From Alphaproteobacteria bacterium (GTDB lineage: Bacteria > Pseudomonadota > Alphaproteobacteria > SHNJ01): 11,029 nt of DNA. The notes below the pieces were generated by a model. It ran no database searches. It saw nothing but the letters and a program-made list of their open reading frames with translations, and was not told where the DNA came from. How positions within the stretch are numbered: position 1 is the stretch's first letter; each line of letters opens with the position of its first letter. The translations under genes and the position numbers were made by a program. The DNA is taken from the NCBI GenBank assembly GCA_947456345.1, contig CANGQU010000005.1, positions 1 to 11,029 on the forward strand. The letters are read 5' to 3'. This document shows, one piece after another, positions 1 to 6,937 of this stretch.

Positions 1-835
1 GAACATCTTGATAGGCGCCCCGCAGCGCACCATAAAGCTGTTTGTCACGCACCGGGCGGCCGTTGACGGTAAAATATTGCATTTGCGCATTGCCGCGGGA
101 AAAACTGGCGCGGCTGATCATCCCATAAACACGGATGCCATCGCGTGCAGCGTCGATTTCTGCTGCGGCTTGGGCAAATTCATTGCCTAATACGGCGCGC
201 ACTCGGGATTGGATTTGTGAGAATAAATCGGCCGTGGTTACGGGATAGTTGGCGATAACCCCATCCTCGTCGGCGATGCTAAACCCGGTTTGCGGATTGG
301 CCAGGGCCAAGCGGCGCAGCATATCCAGAATTTGTGCCGTCTCGGCACCCGGGGTTTTCATGAATTTCAATCGCGCCGGGGTGGCGTAAAATAAATCGCG
401 CACCTCGATACTGGTGCCATTCGGATGTGCGGTTGGCATAGCCTCGGCGATATTGCCACCTTCGCTTTGCACCGACCAACCATGGGGATCATCGGCGCGT
501 TTGCTCTGTAATACGACGCGCGCGATCGAGGCGATGGCTGGCAAAGCCTCGCCACGAAAACCCAAATGCTGGATACTGCTCACATCATCCTCGGGCAATT
601 TGGATGTGGCGTGCCGTTCTAACGCTAGACGCAATTCATCGGCGCTCATGCCCGATCCGTCGTCACGCACCAAAATACGGCTTAAACCGCCACCGGCGAT
701 ATGCACCGCAATTTCCTTGGCACCCGCGTCGATGGAGTTTTCCACCAATTCTTTGACGACCGAGGACGGGCGTTCCACCACCTCGCCGGCGGCGATTTGG
801 TTGACGATATGCGGCGGCAGGATGCGGATGGGCAT
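1..835 (-). CDS. mutL: DNA mismatch repair protein MutL (N-terminal part, cut by window edge)
   Basis: MutL is the GHKL-family ATPase that links MutS mismatch recognition to downstream repair steps in the cytoplasm. My minus-strand translation is open for 278 codons from the ATG at 835 and runs off the left edge, so only the N-terminal ATPase and start of the transducer domain are present. Visible family motifs in order are NQIAAGEVVERP and ELVENSIDAGA (residues about 12-38), DDGSGM (about 58-63), RHATSK (about 74-79), GFRGEALPAIAS (about 92-103), an NGTSIEVRDLFYATPARLKF block, and near the edge FTVNGRPVRDKQLY. These are the ATP-binding and ATP-lid signatures of MutL. The start follows the pgi stop by 6 bases, so it is probably the last or near-last gene of the same transcript. 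No strong Shine-Dalgarno is visible, which fits translational coupling to pgi. There is no frameshift in the visible part. Family identity is secure. Confidence 0.96.
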   Translation of the reverse strand, partial: MPIRILPPHIVNQIAAGEVVERPSSVVKELVENSIDAGAKEIAVHIAGGGLSRILVRDDGSGMSADELRLALERHATSKLPEDDVSSIQHLGFRGEALPAIASIARVVLQSKRADDPHGWSVQSEGGNIAEAMPTAHPNGTSIEVRDLFYATPARLKFMKTPGAETAQILDMLRRLALANPQTGFSIADEDGVIANYPVTTADLFSQIQSRVRAVLGNEFAQAAAEIDAARDGIRVYGMISRASFSRGNAQMQYFTVNGRPVRDKQLYGALRGAYQDV

Positions 836-841
836 ATAATG

Positions 842-2098
842 TTAGGCGGCGATTTGCTGCATGTATTCGCGGGTCAGGATTTTGCCCTCTTCGACTGCTG
901 GTTGATCGAATGGATTTACCCCCAGCAAAGCTGCGGTCAAAATCGTTTCCAGCATATAATGCATATACAGCCCGCCCAAAGCGGTTTCATCCAGCACCGG
1001 CATATGACAGACGCGCAACGGACAGCCCCGGTTTTGCAGTGTCTGTGCGGTGGCGCGCGCCTCGGCCAGCAATAAATCGCCCATGCTGCGATTATACAAA
1101 TATTCTAAAGCCGGATCGGGCGTTGTGGGCGGGGTAATGGCCGCACCGTTGCGGGCAGTGTCCAAAATAAACAGCGTGAAAAATTTATCGCGCGGCCCAT
1201 CCAGATATAATTGCAATTGGCTGTGTTGATCGACCGTGCCCAAGGCTGCCAGCGGGGTGATGCCGCGCCCCTGTTTGCCTAGGCTTTCCGCCCATAATTG
1301 TTGATACCAGGCGGCAAAAAACCGCAAGCGGTCGACATAGGGCATGACCACATGTTGGGTGATGCCCTGTGTCAGTAGGGTTTTGGCGATCGCGGCCCCG
1401 GCAGCGGATGGAATTTTGGCCAAATCGGTTGTGCTTAATGCTTGTTGTAATACCGATGCTGCGCCCTGGCGCAATTTATCGGCTGATAATCCCGCCAATA
1501 GCACCGGCAACATGCCAACGTTGGAGAAAATGGAATACCGCCCGCCGACTTTTGGATCATGGGCCAGGATTTTACACCCCAGTTGCTGGCCCAGGCGGCG
1601 CAGCGGGTTGTCGGTGGGTTCGGTCAGAATCAAAATTTGCAGAGGCCACGCCACGCGCGGCAGCCAGGATAACAACATGTGCAATTGGCACAATGTTTCC
1701 GCCGTCTGCCCGGATTTGGAAATGGCGATAATACCCGTCGTGGCGGGATCGATAACGCTGCGCAAAGCAGCGAAGCTGTGTGGATCGACATTATCCATAA
1801 AATGCAATTTTGGGCCGCTTCTGGGGCCGAATCCGGCATCTGCCAACGCATAGGCCGATTTGCCGCCCAAGGATGATCCGCCCGTGCCCAAAATCACGAT
1901 GTCGCGGAATTTTTGCCGCCATTCGCTGGCGATTGCGGATAATTCCGGCAAATCCGTTTGAGTTTGCGCCCAGCCCAGAATCGGCAAGCTGCCGCCAGCC
2001 AGATCGGTCTTGATCTTGGCCAAAGCATTTTGCACCGCGGGCAATGCATCGCGCCAGTTTTGGCCAATATCAGCGGGTAGGTGAAGTTGGAATTGCAT
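842..2098 (-). CDS. pgi: Glucose-6-phosphate isomerase (short form, 418 aa)
   Basis: Interconverts glucose 6-phosphate and fructose 6-phosphate in the cytoplasm (glycolysis/gluconeogenesis). Sugar-isomerase (SIS) features are visible: GTGGSSLGGKS at 71-81, SKSGQTAE at 127-134, GGRYSIFSNVGMLP at about 185-198, WAESLGKQGRG at 269-279, DQHSQLQL at 290-297 and NPFDQPAVEEGK at 395-406. By family comparison Glu271, His292 and Lys406 are the likely catalytic residues. At 418 residues it is of the compact type rather than the roughly 550-residue enterobacterial type. I chose the ATG at 2098. A TTG at 2140 would add 14 residues and lengthen the overlap with the upstream peptidase gene. With the ATG the overlap is 29 bases, suggesting translational coupling. 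mutL follows immediately. Nothing is broken or missing. Confidence 0.95.
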   Translation of the reverse strand: MQFQLHLPADIGQNWRDALPAVQNALAKIKTDLAGGSLPILGWAQTQTDLPELSAIASEWRQKFRDIVILGTGGSSLGGKSAYALADAGFGPRSGPKLHFMDNVDPHSFAALRSVIDPATTGIIAISKSGQTAETLCQLHMLLSWLPRVAWPLQILILTEPTDNPLRRLGQQLGCKILAHDPKVGGRYSIFSNVGMLPVLLAGLSADKLRQGAASVLQQALSTTDLAKIPSAAGAAIAKTLLTQGITQHVVMPYVDRLRFFAAWYQQLWAESLGKQGRGITPLAALGTVDQHSQLQLYLDGPRDKFFTLFILDTARNGAAITPPTTPDPALEYLYNRSMGDLLLAEARATAQTLQNRGCPLRVCHMPVLDETALGGLYMHYMLETILTAALLGVNPFDQPAVEEGKILTREYMQQIAA

Positions 2099-3410
2099 CG
2101 TTCTGCTCTTTGGGTGATGAGGAAAATTCGGCGCCGACAATGGCGATCAACAAATGTTCGGGGTTGAAGTATTTTTTGGCTGCCGCCACTACCGCCGCGT
2201 GATCTACCGCGCGCAACAAATCGTTGCGGCGTTCGAGGAAATCTGCGCCCAAATTGTCTTCTTGCATGGACATCAGTATTTCGGCCAAGCGCGGCGTCGA
2301 GCTAAAGCGCAAGGGGAATGAGCCCAGCAAATATTCCTTGGCCTGATCGACTTCGGCCGGGGTGATCGTGTTTGGAAAATCGCGCCAGATTTGTTGCAAC
2401 AATTGCAACGTCTGGGCAAAACGGTCCTGGCGGGTTGCAACCGAACCCTGAATTGTGCCCGCATAGCGGCGCGGAGAGAGGTAACTGCCGATGCCATAGG
2501 TCAAGCCGCGCTTCTCGCGGATTTCGGTCGTGAGGCGTGAGGAGAATCCGCCACCACCTAAAATATGATTGGCGACGGTCAAGGGATAGAAATCGGGATC
2601 GTTGCGTTTAACCCCGGGCTGGCCAAACACGGCAACGGTTTGCGGCACGTCCATGGTCTGATTGATCGTGACCATGCGCGTTTGGGCGGGTGTATAATCC
2701 GCCACGGGCGATGGGGTTTGCCCGGGCGGCATAAAGCCAAATGCTTGATCCAGCATTGGCCCAAGTTCACTTGGGCTAATCGCACCCGCGACACCGATGC
2801 GCAATTGGCCGCGTCGCCACATTTTTTCCATGGCTTGGCGCATATCTGCGGTCGTAATCGCGCTGAGCGATTTTTGATCGGCGCTGCGCCCATACACGTG
2901 GGCGGAGAAATATTTCGCATTCCACAATTCGCCCGCAATCGTGGCCGGATCGCCGCGCGATTCCTGATAGGCCGCAAGCATTTGCGCGCGCACGCGTTTT
3001 ACCGCTTCGGGCGCGAAGCTGGGGGCGGCAAGCGCCTGGCGCAATAACGCCACCGCCGCCGGGCAATTTTCGGCCAAGCAGCGCAGGCTGCCGCGCAAAT
3101 AATCGTCATCCGCGCCAAAGGACAAATCCGCCGCCAAATCCTGCAATTTTTCGGCAAAGGTCGCCGCATCATCGCTGCCCGAACCTTCGCTCAGCATCGC
3201 TGCCAAAAAACCGGCCGTGCCGGATTTATCGGCCGGATCGAATCCCGCCCCGCCGGTCATAGAGAATTGCCAAGCAACGATGGGCAGGGTGTGATCCTCG
3301 ATCAGCCAGGCCTCGATCCCGCTTGGGCTATGGACGATTTGTACCGCGGGCGCGGCCCATGCGGCCCAAGCCCATAACCAACAAAACAAAATGGCGGCGA
3401 TTTTTTTCAT
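2070..3410 (-). CDS. M16 family peptidase-like protein lacking the zinc-binding motif (inactive/partner subunit)
   Basis: Exported M16 (pitrilysin/processing peptidase) homologue of 446 residues. A signal peptide (MKKIAAILFCW, a hydrophobic core and a WAA-type site) ends near residue 20. In the N-terminal M16 domain the place of the HxxEH zinc motif is taken by GFLAAMLSEGSG (about 67-78), with no His or Glu pair, so this subunit should not bind the catalytic zinc. The second M16 domain keeps the substrate-binding R/Y element, EIREKRGLTYGIGSY at about 296-310 (Arg298 and Tyr305). The neighbouring upstream gene has the opposite pattern. That is the arrangement of known M16B heterodimers, so I infer one active site shared by the two proteins. 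The start is the ATG overlapping the upstream stop as ATGA; a start at 3449 would cut into the neighbour and spoil the signal peptide. The last 29 bases overlap pgi. Its substrate cannot be told from sequence. Confidence 0.93.
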   Translation of the reverse strand: MKKIAAILFCWLWAWAAWAAPAVQIVHSPSGIEAWLIEDHTLPIVAWQFSMTGGAGFDPADKSGTAGFLAAMLSEGSGSDDAATFAEKLQDLAADLSFGADDDYLRGSLRCLAENCPAAVALLRQALAAPSFAPEAVKRVRAQMLAAYQESRGDPATIAGELWNAKYFSAHVYGRSADQKSLSAITTADMRQAMEKMWRRGQLRIGVAGAISPSELGPMLDQAFGFMPPGQTPSPVADYTPAQTRMVTINQTMDVPQTVAVFGQPGVKRNDPDFYPLTVANHILGGGGFSSRLTTEIREKRGLTYGIGSYLSPRRYAGTIQGSVATRQDRFAQTLQLLQQIWRDFPNTITPAEVDQAKEYLLGSFPLRFSSTPRLAEILMSMQEDNLGADFLERRNDLLRAVDHAAVVAAAKKYFNPEHLLIAIVGAEFSSSPKEQNDAIPTSPTR

Positions 3411-4792
3411 CGTATGGCCCCATCGGCAATGGCAGCGGGCAGCAGCCAACCCTGTACGGTGTTTTTCTCGGCCAGAATCATTTGCAAATCGGTTTGCAAA
3501 TGGGCGGGCGTGATCGCGTTGATCGCCTCATCCCAGTTGTCGATTTGATCCAAGCCCGTGCGCACATCGTCATAGCGATGCAGGATTTCGCCCGCGACAT
3601 AGGCGAGGTGGAAATTACTGTCCTGCGCGAAAATGAAGCTGGCGATAAATTGTTTTTTTGCGCGCTCGACTACTGTTTTGGGCAGTGGCGCTTTGGCCAG
3701 CGATGTTAGATACTCATCCGCTGCCACAACCAGTTTTTCGCTTTTGGTTTTGCCATTGGGCACAAGGCTAAGGCTCCAGGTGCTATAGCCGGATTTAACG
3801 CCGTCATATCCGATTCCGGCTGACAGGGCCAGTTTGCGGCGTTCTACCAATTCCTTGTATAACAACCCATCGCGGCCGCCGCCCAAAATTTGCGCCAATA
3901 ATTCCAAGCGCAGGCTAGCCTGCCAATCCGCTGTGACTTGGCCGGGCAGCGATTGGTAGCGGCTGGGCGCCATGGTTAAACGCAGGAATTGCGGCTGGCG
4001 TACACGCGCATCGCTGTAATCGACAATGCGCTGTACGCGTTGCATCGGCTCGGCTGTGATCGGGCGGGGTGGGGCGGTAATGGGCGCGATGGTGCCGAAA
4101 TATTTTTCGATCATGGGCCGCGCCTGGGCCAGGGTAATATCGCCCGCCAAAATCAGCAGCGCGTTATTCGGCCCATAATGTTGCCGGTACCAATTTTGCA
4201 AATCGGCCAGGGTATAGTTTTCGATATCCTCGCGCCAACCGATGATCGGGCGGCCATAGGGGTGGTTGCGGTAAAGCGCCGCGTTCATTTCCTCGAACCA
4301 AATGGCGTCGGGATTATTGTCGGTGCGCGATTTGCGTTCTTCGATCACCACTTGGCGCTCAGCGGAAAATTCTTGGGCATCGAATTGCAAATTTTGCATC
4401 CGATCCGCTTCGAGGCGCAGGGTCAGGGGCAATTGTTCGACCGCAATGGTTTGGAAATAGGCGGTAAAATCAACGGTAGTGAAAGCGTTTTCATTCCCAC
4501 CCGCTCGGGCGATGGTTTCGGAAAATTTTCCGGCGGGCACATCCGGTGTGCCCTTGAACATCATATGTTCCAGCATGTGGGATAAGCCGGATTTTCCCGA
4601 TGGCTCATCGATTGCGCCCACCCGGTACCAGACCATTTGCGTCACAATCGGTGCGCGGTGATTGGGCAGGACAACGATTTGCAGCCCGTTATCCAACCGC
4701 CCTGTTTCGATGGTTAGGGCATGGGCGGGTGTAAGCAGGCATAACCAGATAATCATCCCCCACAGCAATTTTTCGATGCATACTGAGCGCAC
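3407..4792 (-). CDS. M16 family zinc metallopeptidase (catalytic subunit), start uncertain
   Basis: Periplasmic M16 peptidase with the inverted zinc motif HMLEH (residues 72-76 from the GTG at 4792) in SGLSHMLEHMMFKGTP, and a distal acidic stretch VVIEERKSRTDN (about 148-159) that normally supplies the third zinc ligand. The later R/Y element is degenerate (LLYKELVERRKLALSAGIGY), complementing the downstream partner that keeps R/Y but lacks HxxEH. A hydrophobic export signal ending PAHA is followed by LTIETGRLDNGLQ, a typical M16 beginning. The start is unclear. The frame stays open to a GTG at 4924, but the added residues are encoded by a palindromic repeat and are unlikely to be conserved. 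The GTG at 4792 gives a signal peptide with Arg and Lys in its n-region. The ATG at 4756 gives one with no charge. The best Shine-Dalgarno nearby belongs to an ATG at 4805 in another frame (see findings). The stop overlaps the next start. Confidence 0.9.
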   Translation of the reverse strand: MRSVCIEKLLWGMIIWLCLLTPAHALTIETGRLDNGLQIVVLPNHRAPIVTQMVWYRVGAIDEPSGKSGLSHMLEHMMFKGTPDVPAGKFSETIARAGGNENAFTTVDFTAYFQTIAVEQLPLTLRLEADRMQNLQFDAQEFSAERQVVIEERKSRTDNNPDAIWFEEMNAALYRNHPYGRPIIGWREDIENYTLADLQNWYRQHYGPNNALLILAGDITLAQARPMIEKYFGTIAPITAPPRPITAEPMQRVQRIVDYSDARVRQPQFLRLTMAPSRYQSLPGQVTADWQASLRLELLAQILGGGRDGLLYKELVERRKLALSAGIGYDGVKSGYSTWSLSLVPNGKTKSEKLVVAADEYLTSLAKAPLPKTVVERAKKQFIASFIFAQDSNFHLAYVAGEILHRYDDVRTGLDQIDNWDEAINAITPAHLQTDLQMILAEKNTVQGWLLPAAIADGAIR

Positions 4793-4802
4793 AGCATGCG
4801 GC

Positions 4803-4817
4803 CATACTTTCTCCTCC
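4803..4817 (-). promoter_or_regulatory. Strong Shine-Dalgarno with ATG, out of frame with the M16 gene
   Basis: On the minus strand GGAGGAG (4817-4811) lies 5 bases before an ATG (4805-4803), the best ribosome-binding site near the M16 gene. The purine-rich run is part of the palindromic repeat unit. The frame opened here reads MAACCALSMHRK and then passes the M16 signal peptide in the wrong register. It would join the M16 frame if the run of five G at 4761-4757 had four. It may be a chance product of the GC-rich repeat. Confidence 0.35.
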
Positions 4818-4847
4818 CCCCTTGTGGGGGAGGTTGGGTGGGGGGTA
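4811..4847 (-). repeat. Palindromic repeat unit C (ACAAG-loop type)
   Basis: On the minus strand a C-rich tag (CCCCCCACCCAA) is followed by a hairpin with 8-bp arms CCTCCCCC/GGGGGAGG (plus-strand positions 4813-4820 and 4826-4833) and a 5-base loop. It is the inverted counterpart of unit D, 53 bases away, with the tags facing each other. It sits at the 5' end of the M16 operon, so it is either leader RNA or, if the far-upstream start were used, coding. The 4793-4960 gap holds this unit, unit D and the 53 bases between them, and no other gene. Confidence 0.75.
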
Positions 4848-4900
4848 GTGGTCAGAGGATAAACTATACTATTCAATAACGTGCGGCGTTTGACCAAGCT

Positions 4901-4937
4901 AACCCCCTCCCTGGCCCTCCCCACAAGGGGGAGGGGA
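4901..4937 (+). repeat. Palindromic repeat unit D (ACAAG-loop type)
   Basis: The tag CCCCCTCCCTGG is followed by a hairpin with arms CCCTCCCC (4915-4922) and GGGGAGGG (4928-4935) and loop ACAAG. It lies just downstream of the DUF3035 stop on the minus strand, where it might slow or end transcription, but no U-run follows the stem in that direction. It is inverted relative to unit C. Confidence 0.75.
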
Positions 4938-4960
4938 CTTTTTTTCTCATAAAACGCATC

Positions 4961-5485
4961 TTAGCGGCTGAACAATCCGGGCCGCTTGATTTCGATCATC
5001 GGCGTTTGTCCAGTCGTGATCGGCTGACCCTTGTCTTGATTGGTTTCAATCCGTGCTCGCTCGGCCGCGGGATCGACGATGCGGGCGGGGGTGAATTTGC
5101 GGATGCGATCCAATAATGTCTTGTTCGCGTTCTCCAGCTGGGCGGTTTCGCGCTCGACGAGGGTGCGAATATTCGGATCAGCCTTGTCCGCCCCCGCTTG
5201 TTGTAAAAATTTCTGGGCGGCGGTGGTGGCCTGGGGTGCTGGGGGTGCGGTGTCACCCAATAACGCCGTCTGCGCGCTGCGTTGCGGTATGGCAGTATCG
5301 GTTGGTGTTTGGCCCGGCGCGGGTGGGCGCAAATTGAAATCGGGCGGCAAAGTTAGTGGCGCGCGCGATACCACGCGGAATTCATCCGGTGCTTGGCGGT
5401 TTAAACCCAAAGTATCCTTCACCCCGCCGCAAGCCGACAGGGTAAAAAATCCCAAGAGGATCATCGAAAATCGAAAATGCCGCAT
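4961..5485 (-). CDS. DUF3035 family lipoprotein, BamF-like
   Basis: A 174-residue lipoprotein with signal MRHFRFSMILLGFF and lipobox LSAC, giving lipidated Cys19. After it comes the conserved block APDEFRVVSRAPLTLPPDFN (about 32-51) followed by LRPPAPG, which I associate with the alphaproteobacterial DUF3035 family. A family member in Caulobacter has been described as the BamF lipoprotein of the outer-membrane beta-barrel assembly machinery, with a motif related to BamC. The middle is Pro/Ala/Gln rich and probably disordered. Residues 85-135 look helical and charged, and the tail is IEIKRPGLFSR. The start ATG has a good ribosome-binding site (AAAGGATTAAC before ATG) and lies 16 bases after the lspA stop, so the processing enzyme and a substrate are co-transcribed. 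Family assignment is likely; the BamF role is an inference from family knowledge. Confidence 0.82.
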   Translation of the reverse strand: MRHFRFSMILLGFFTLSACGGVKDTLGLNRQAPDEFRVVSRAPLTLPPDFNLRPPAPGQTPTDTAIPQRSAQTALLGDTAPPAPQATTAAQKFLQQAGADKADPNIRTLVERETAQLENANKTLLDRIRKFTPARIVDPAAERARIETNQDKGQPITTGQTPMIEIKRPGLFSR

Positions 5486-5501
5486 GTTAATCCTTTGGCA
5501 G

Positions 5502-5993
5502 TTATGGCGCCGGTTTGGGTTGTCTAAGCGCCAAGTATAGCAAAATTATGACGCCGCACACAATCGCCGCATCAGCCACGTTGAATGCGGGCCAGTGATA
5601 GCCGAAAAGGTGAAAATCGAAAAAATCCCGCACCGCACCGAATGTAGCGCGATCATAGATATTGCCCAAGGCCCCGCCCAACACCAGGCCACAGGCCAAA
5701 GCCGTGCCCCGATCCCGCGCCGTCCATAACCAATAGGCGACCACACCCGTAATCGCCGCCGTGATGATTAGCAATTTCAGCCATTGCCATTCCGCCTCGG
5801 CCCGCAGCAAGCCAAACGACACGCCGTAATTCCACACCGCAGTAAGGTTGAAAAAATCCGTCACCACGATCCGGGTCGGTGGGTTGAACAGAAAACTGTA
5901 AAAATACGCCTTGGTCGCCAAATCCAGCGTCAGCACTATAACCGCCGCAATCAGGCCCAGGCGGTGATAGGTAGTAAGGGTAAGGCGGGGCAT
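5502..5993 (-). CDS. lspA: Lipoprotein signal peptidase (signal peptidase II)
   Basis: Inner-membrane aspartyl protease that removes the signal peptide from prolipoproteins after diacylglyceryl transfer. The 163-residue length and four hydrophobic segments (about 11-31, 70-90, 97-112, 137-157) match the family. Motifs: DLATK at 24-28, NYGVSFGLL at 55-63 (usual NxGAAF region), GGALGNIYDR at 106-115, VRDFFDF at 121-127 and FNVADAAI at 137-144. The catalytic aspartates by family comparison are Asp123 and Asp141. I chose the ATG at 5993, which has AGGAA 7 bases upstream. An earlier start at 6041 would overlap the solute-binding gene and add a Pro-rich stretch without support. It begins 10 bases after that gene's stop. 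lspA is commonly directly downstream of ileS; here two genes lie between them. The downstream DUF3035 lipoprotein is a probable substrate. Confidence 0.95.
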   Translation of the reverse strand: MPRLTLTTYHRLGLIAAVIVLTLDLATKAYFYSFLFNPPTRIVVTDFFNLTAVWNYGVSFGLLRAEAEWQWLKLLIITAAITGVVAYWLWTARDRGTALACGLVLGGALGNIYDRATFGAVRDFFDFHLFGYHWPAFNVADAAIVCGVIILLYLALRQPKPAP

Positions 5994-6003
5994 GATTCGG
6001 TTC

Positions 6004-6924
6004 CTAATTCGCGGGGAGTTGGTAGGGTTTGGCGGGACCAAAAGACGGCATCTGATATTTGGCTAATAATTTTTCAGCAGTTTTATTTGCCTGCATTACC
6101 AGGATTGCATTGTTGATGAGAGTTAAGAACGCATGCTCGCCAATTTTTACCGCATGGACTTCGGGATTGGTGTTGACCAATGGTATTCCCATAACCGGAC
6201 GAATACTGCCGGGGTTTTTGTTCAAGAAATCATCAGCACCGGCTTTCTCGAATATAATTGCATCGGCCTTGCCGCCGGTTAATTCTAGAACAATTTGCGC
6301 CCCCTCGGCGCTGGCTGGTAAAGAATGGATAGCGGCGTTTGGAAAGTTGTTCTTAGCCAAGGAATAAGTGACATCGCCATCAATCGCCGCGAATTTGATA
6401 TTCGGCTGATTCAACAAATCTGGTTTGCCATCAAATCGTGCATCATCGGCGCGGACATAAACATAGCTGGCAGTATAAAAAGCGGGAATTGTCAAAGCGG
6501 CATTTTTAATTCTTCCTGCATCCGGCCACATTGAGGCACAAATCAAATCATAGCGGCCGGTATTAAGACCTTCGATTAAATTGCCCCAACCGACTTCTTC
6601 GGCCCAATCAATTTTCAAATCCAAAACCTTGCCCAGCTCGTTGATGTAATCGTAATTCATCCCCTCCAGCCCGCCAGTATTAGCGTTTTTTCTAATATAG
6701 GGCGGCCATACGGCATACCCACACCGAATCGTGCCCGTGCGCATCACACGGTCATAGACGCTTTCTTTGGCGGGGGTGGCGATGATTTGTCCCTCACCCC
6801 TGAAACGATGGGTAGCCATCGTTTCAGCCTCTCCCGAAGGGAGAGGGAGATAGCGGCCAACCGCAACCACAATCACCGCCACGGCGATGATGTGCAGGTA
6901 AAAAGATAAGGGTGTTTTGGGCAT
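6004..6924 (-). CDS. Orphan family 3 (amino-acid type) periplasmic solute-binding protein with a repeat-encoded linker
   Basis: A 306-residue protein with an N-terminal hydrophobic export or anchor segment (about 8-23) and a bacterial family 3 solute-binding fold from about residue 62: TGTIRCGYAVWPPYIRK, GLEGMNYDYINELGKVLDLK, WGNLIEGLNTGRYDLICASMWPDAGRIKNA and IPAFYTASYVYV. The Arg in DAGRIKNA aligns with the ligand carboxylate-binding region of such proteins. No permease or ATPase gene is beside it, so ligand and transporter are unknown; it could also be a sensor or scavenging protein. Residues about 25-45 are encoded by an in-frame palindromic repeat between the membrane segment and the folded domain. 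The start ATG has AAGGA 8 bases upstream and lies 13 bases after the DUF559 stop, so the two are probably co-transcribed. GC is about 45%, well below its core neighbours, which suggests a separate origin. Confidence 0.88.
   Translation of the reverse strand: MPKTPLSFYLHIIAVAVIVVAVGRYLPLPSGEAETMATHRFRGEGQIIATPAKESVYDRVMRTGTIRCGYAVWPPYIRKNANTGGLEGMNYDYINELGKVLDLKIDWAEEVGWGNLIEGLNTGRYDLICASMWPDAGRIKNAALTIPAFYTASYVYVRADDARFDGKPDLLNQPNIKFAAIDGDVTYSLAKNNFPNAAIHSLPASAEGAQIVLELTGGKADAIIFEKAGADDFLNKNPGSIRPVMGIPLVNTNPEVHAVKIGEHAFLTLINNAILVMQANKTAEKLLAKYQMPSFGPAKPYQLPAN
6790..6849 (+). repeat. Palindromic repeat unit E, in frame inside the solute-binding gene, with a nested palindrome
   Basis: The tag TCCCTCACCCC (6790-6800) is followed by a perfect palindrome with 11-bp arms (6801-6811 and 6816-6826, TGAAACGATGG and its complement) around GTAG, then by the usual hairpin with arms CCTCTCCC/GGGAGAGG (6828-6835 and 6839-6846) and loop GAA. 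Other units have only about two bases between tag and final hairpin. The segment is about 60 bases (20 codons) and keeps the reading frame of the host gene, encoding YLPLPSGEAETMATHRFRGE on the minus strand. Confidence 0.85.
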
Positions 6925-6937
6925 GGGTTATTCCTTT

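Noticed and set aside
414..839. Long plus-strand open frame opposite mutL
   Set aside because: It is the shadow of the MutL coding strand, which carries unmistakable family motifs; the shadow translation has no recognisable domain and no ribosome-binding site.
833..961. Two CATATAATG sequences (833-841 and 953-961) resembling -10 elements
   Set aside because: They lie at the pgi/mutL junction and inside pgi, lack a partnered -35 on either strand, and their identity is probably chance.
1344..1853. Plus-strand open frame of 169 codons opposite pgi
   Set aside because: The frame lies wholly within pgi, is Cys/Arg rich as GC-rich shadows often are, and shows no motif.
5994..6041. N-terminal extension of LspA (start at 6041)
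   Set aside because: It would overlap the upstream gene, is Pro/Asn/Arg rich, and the ATG at 5993 has a good ribosome-binding site and matches the family's usual length.
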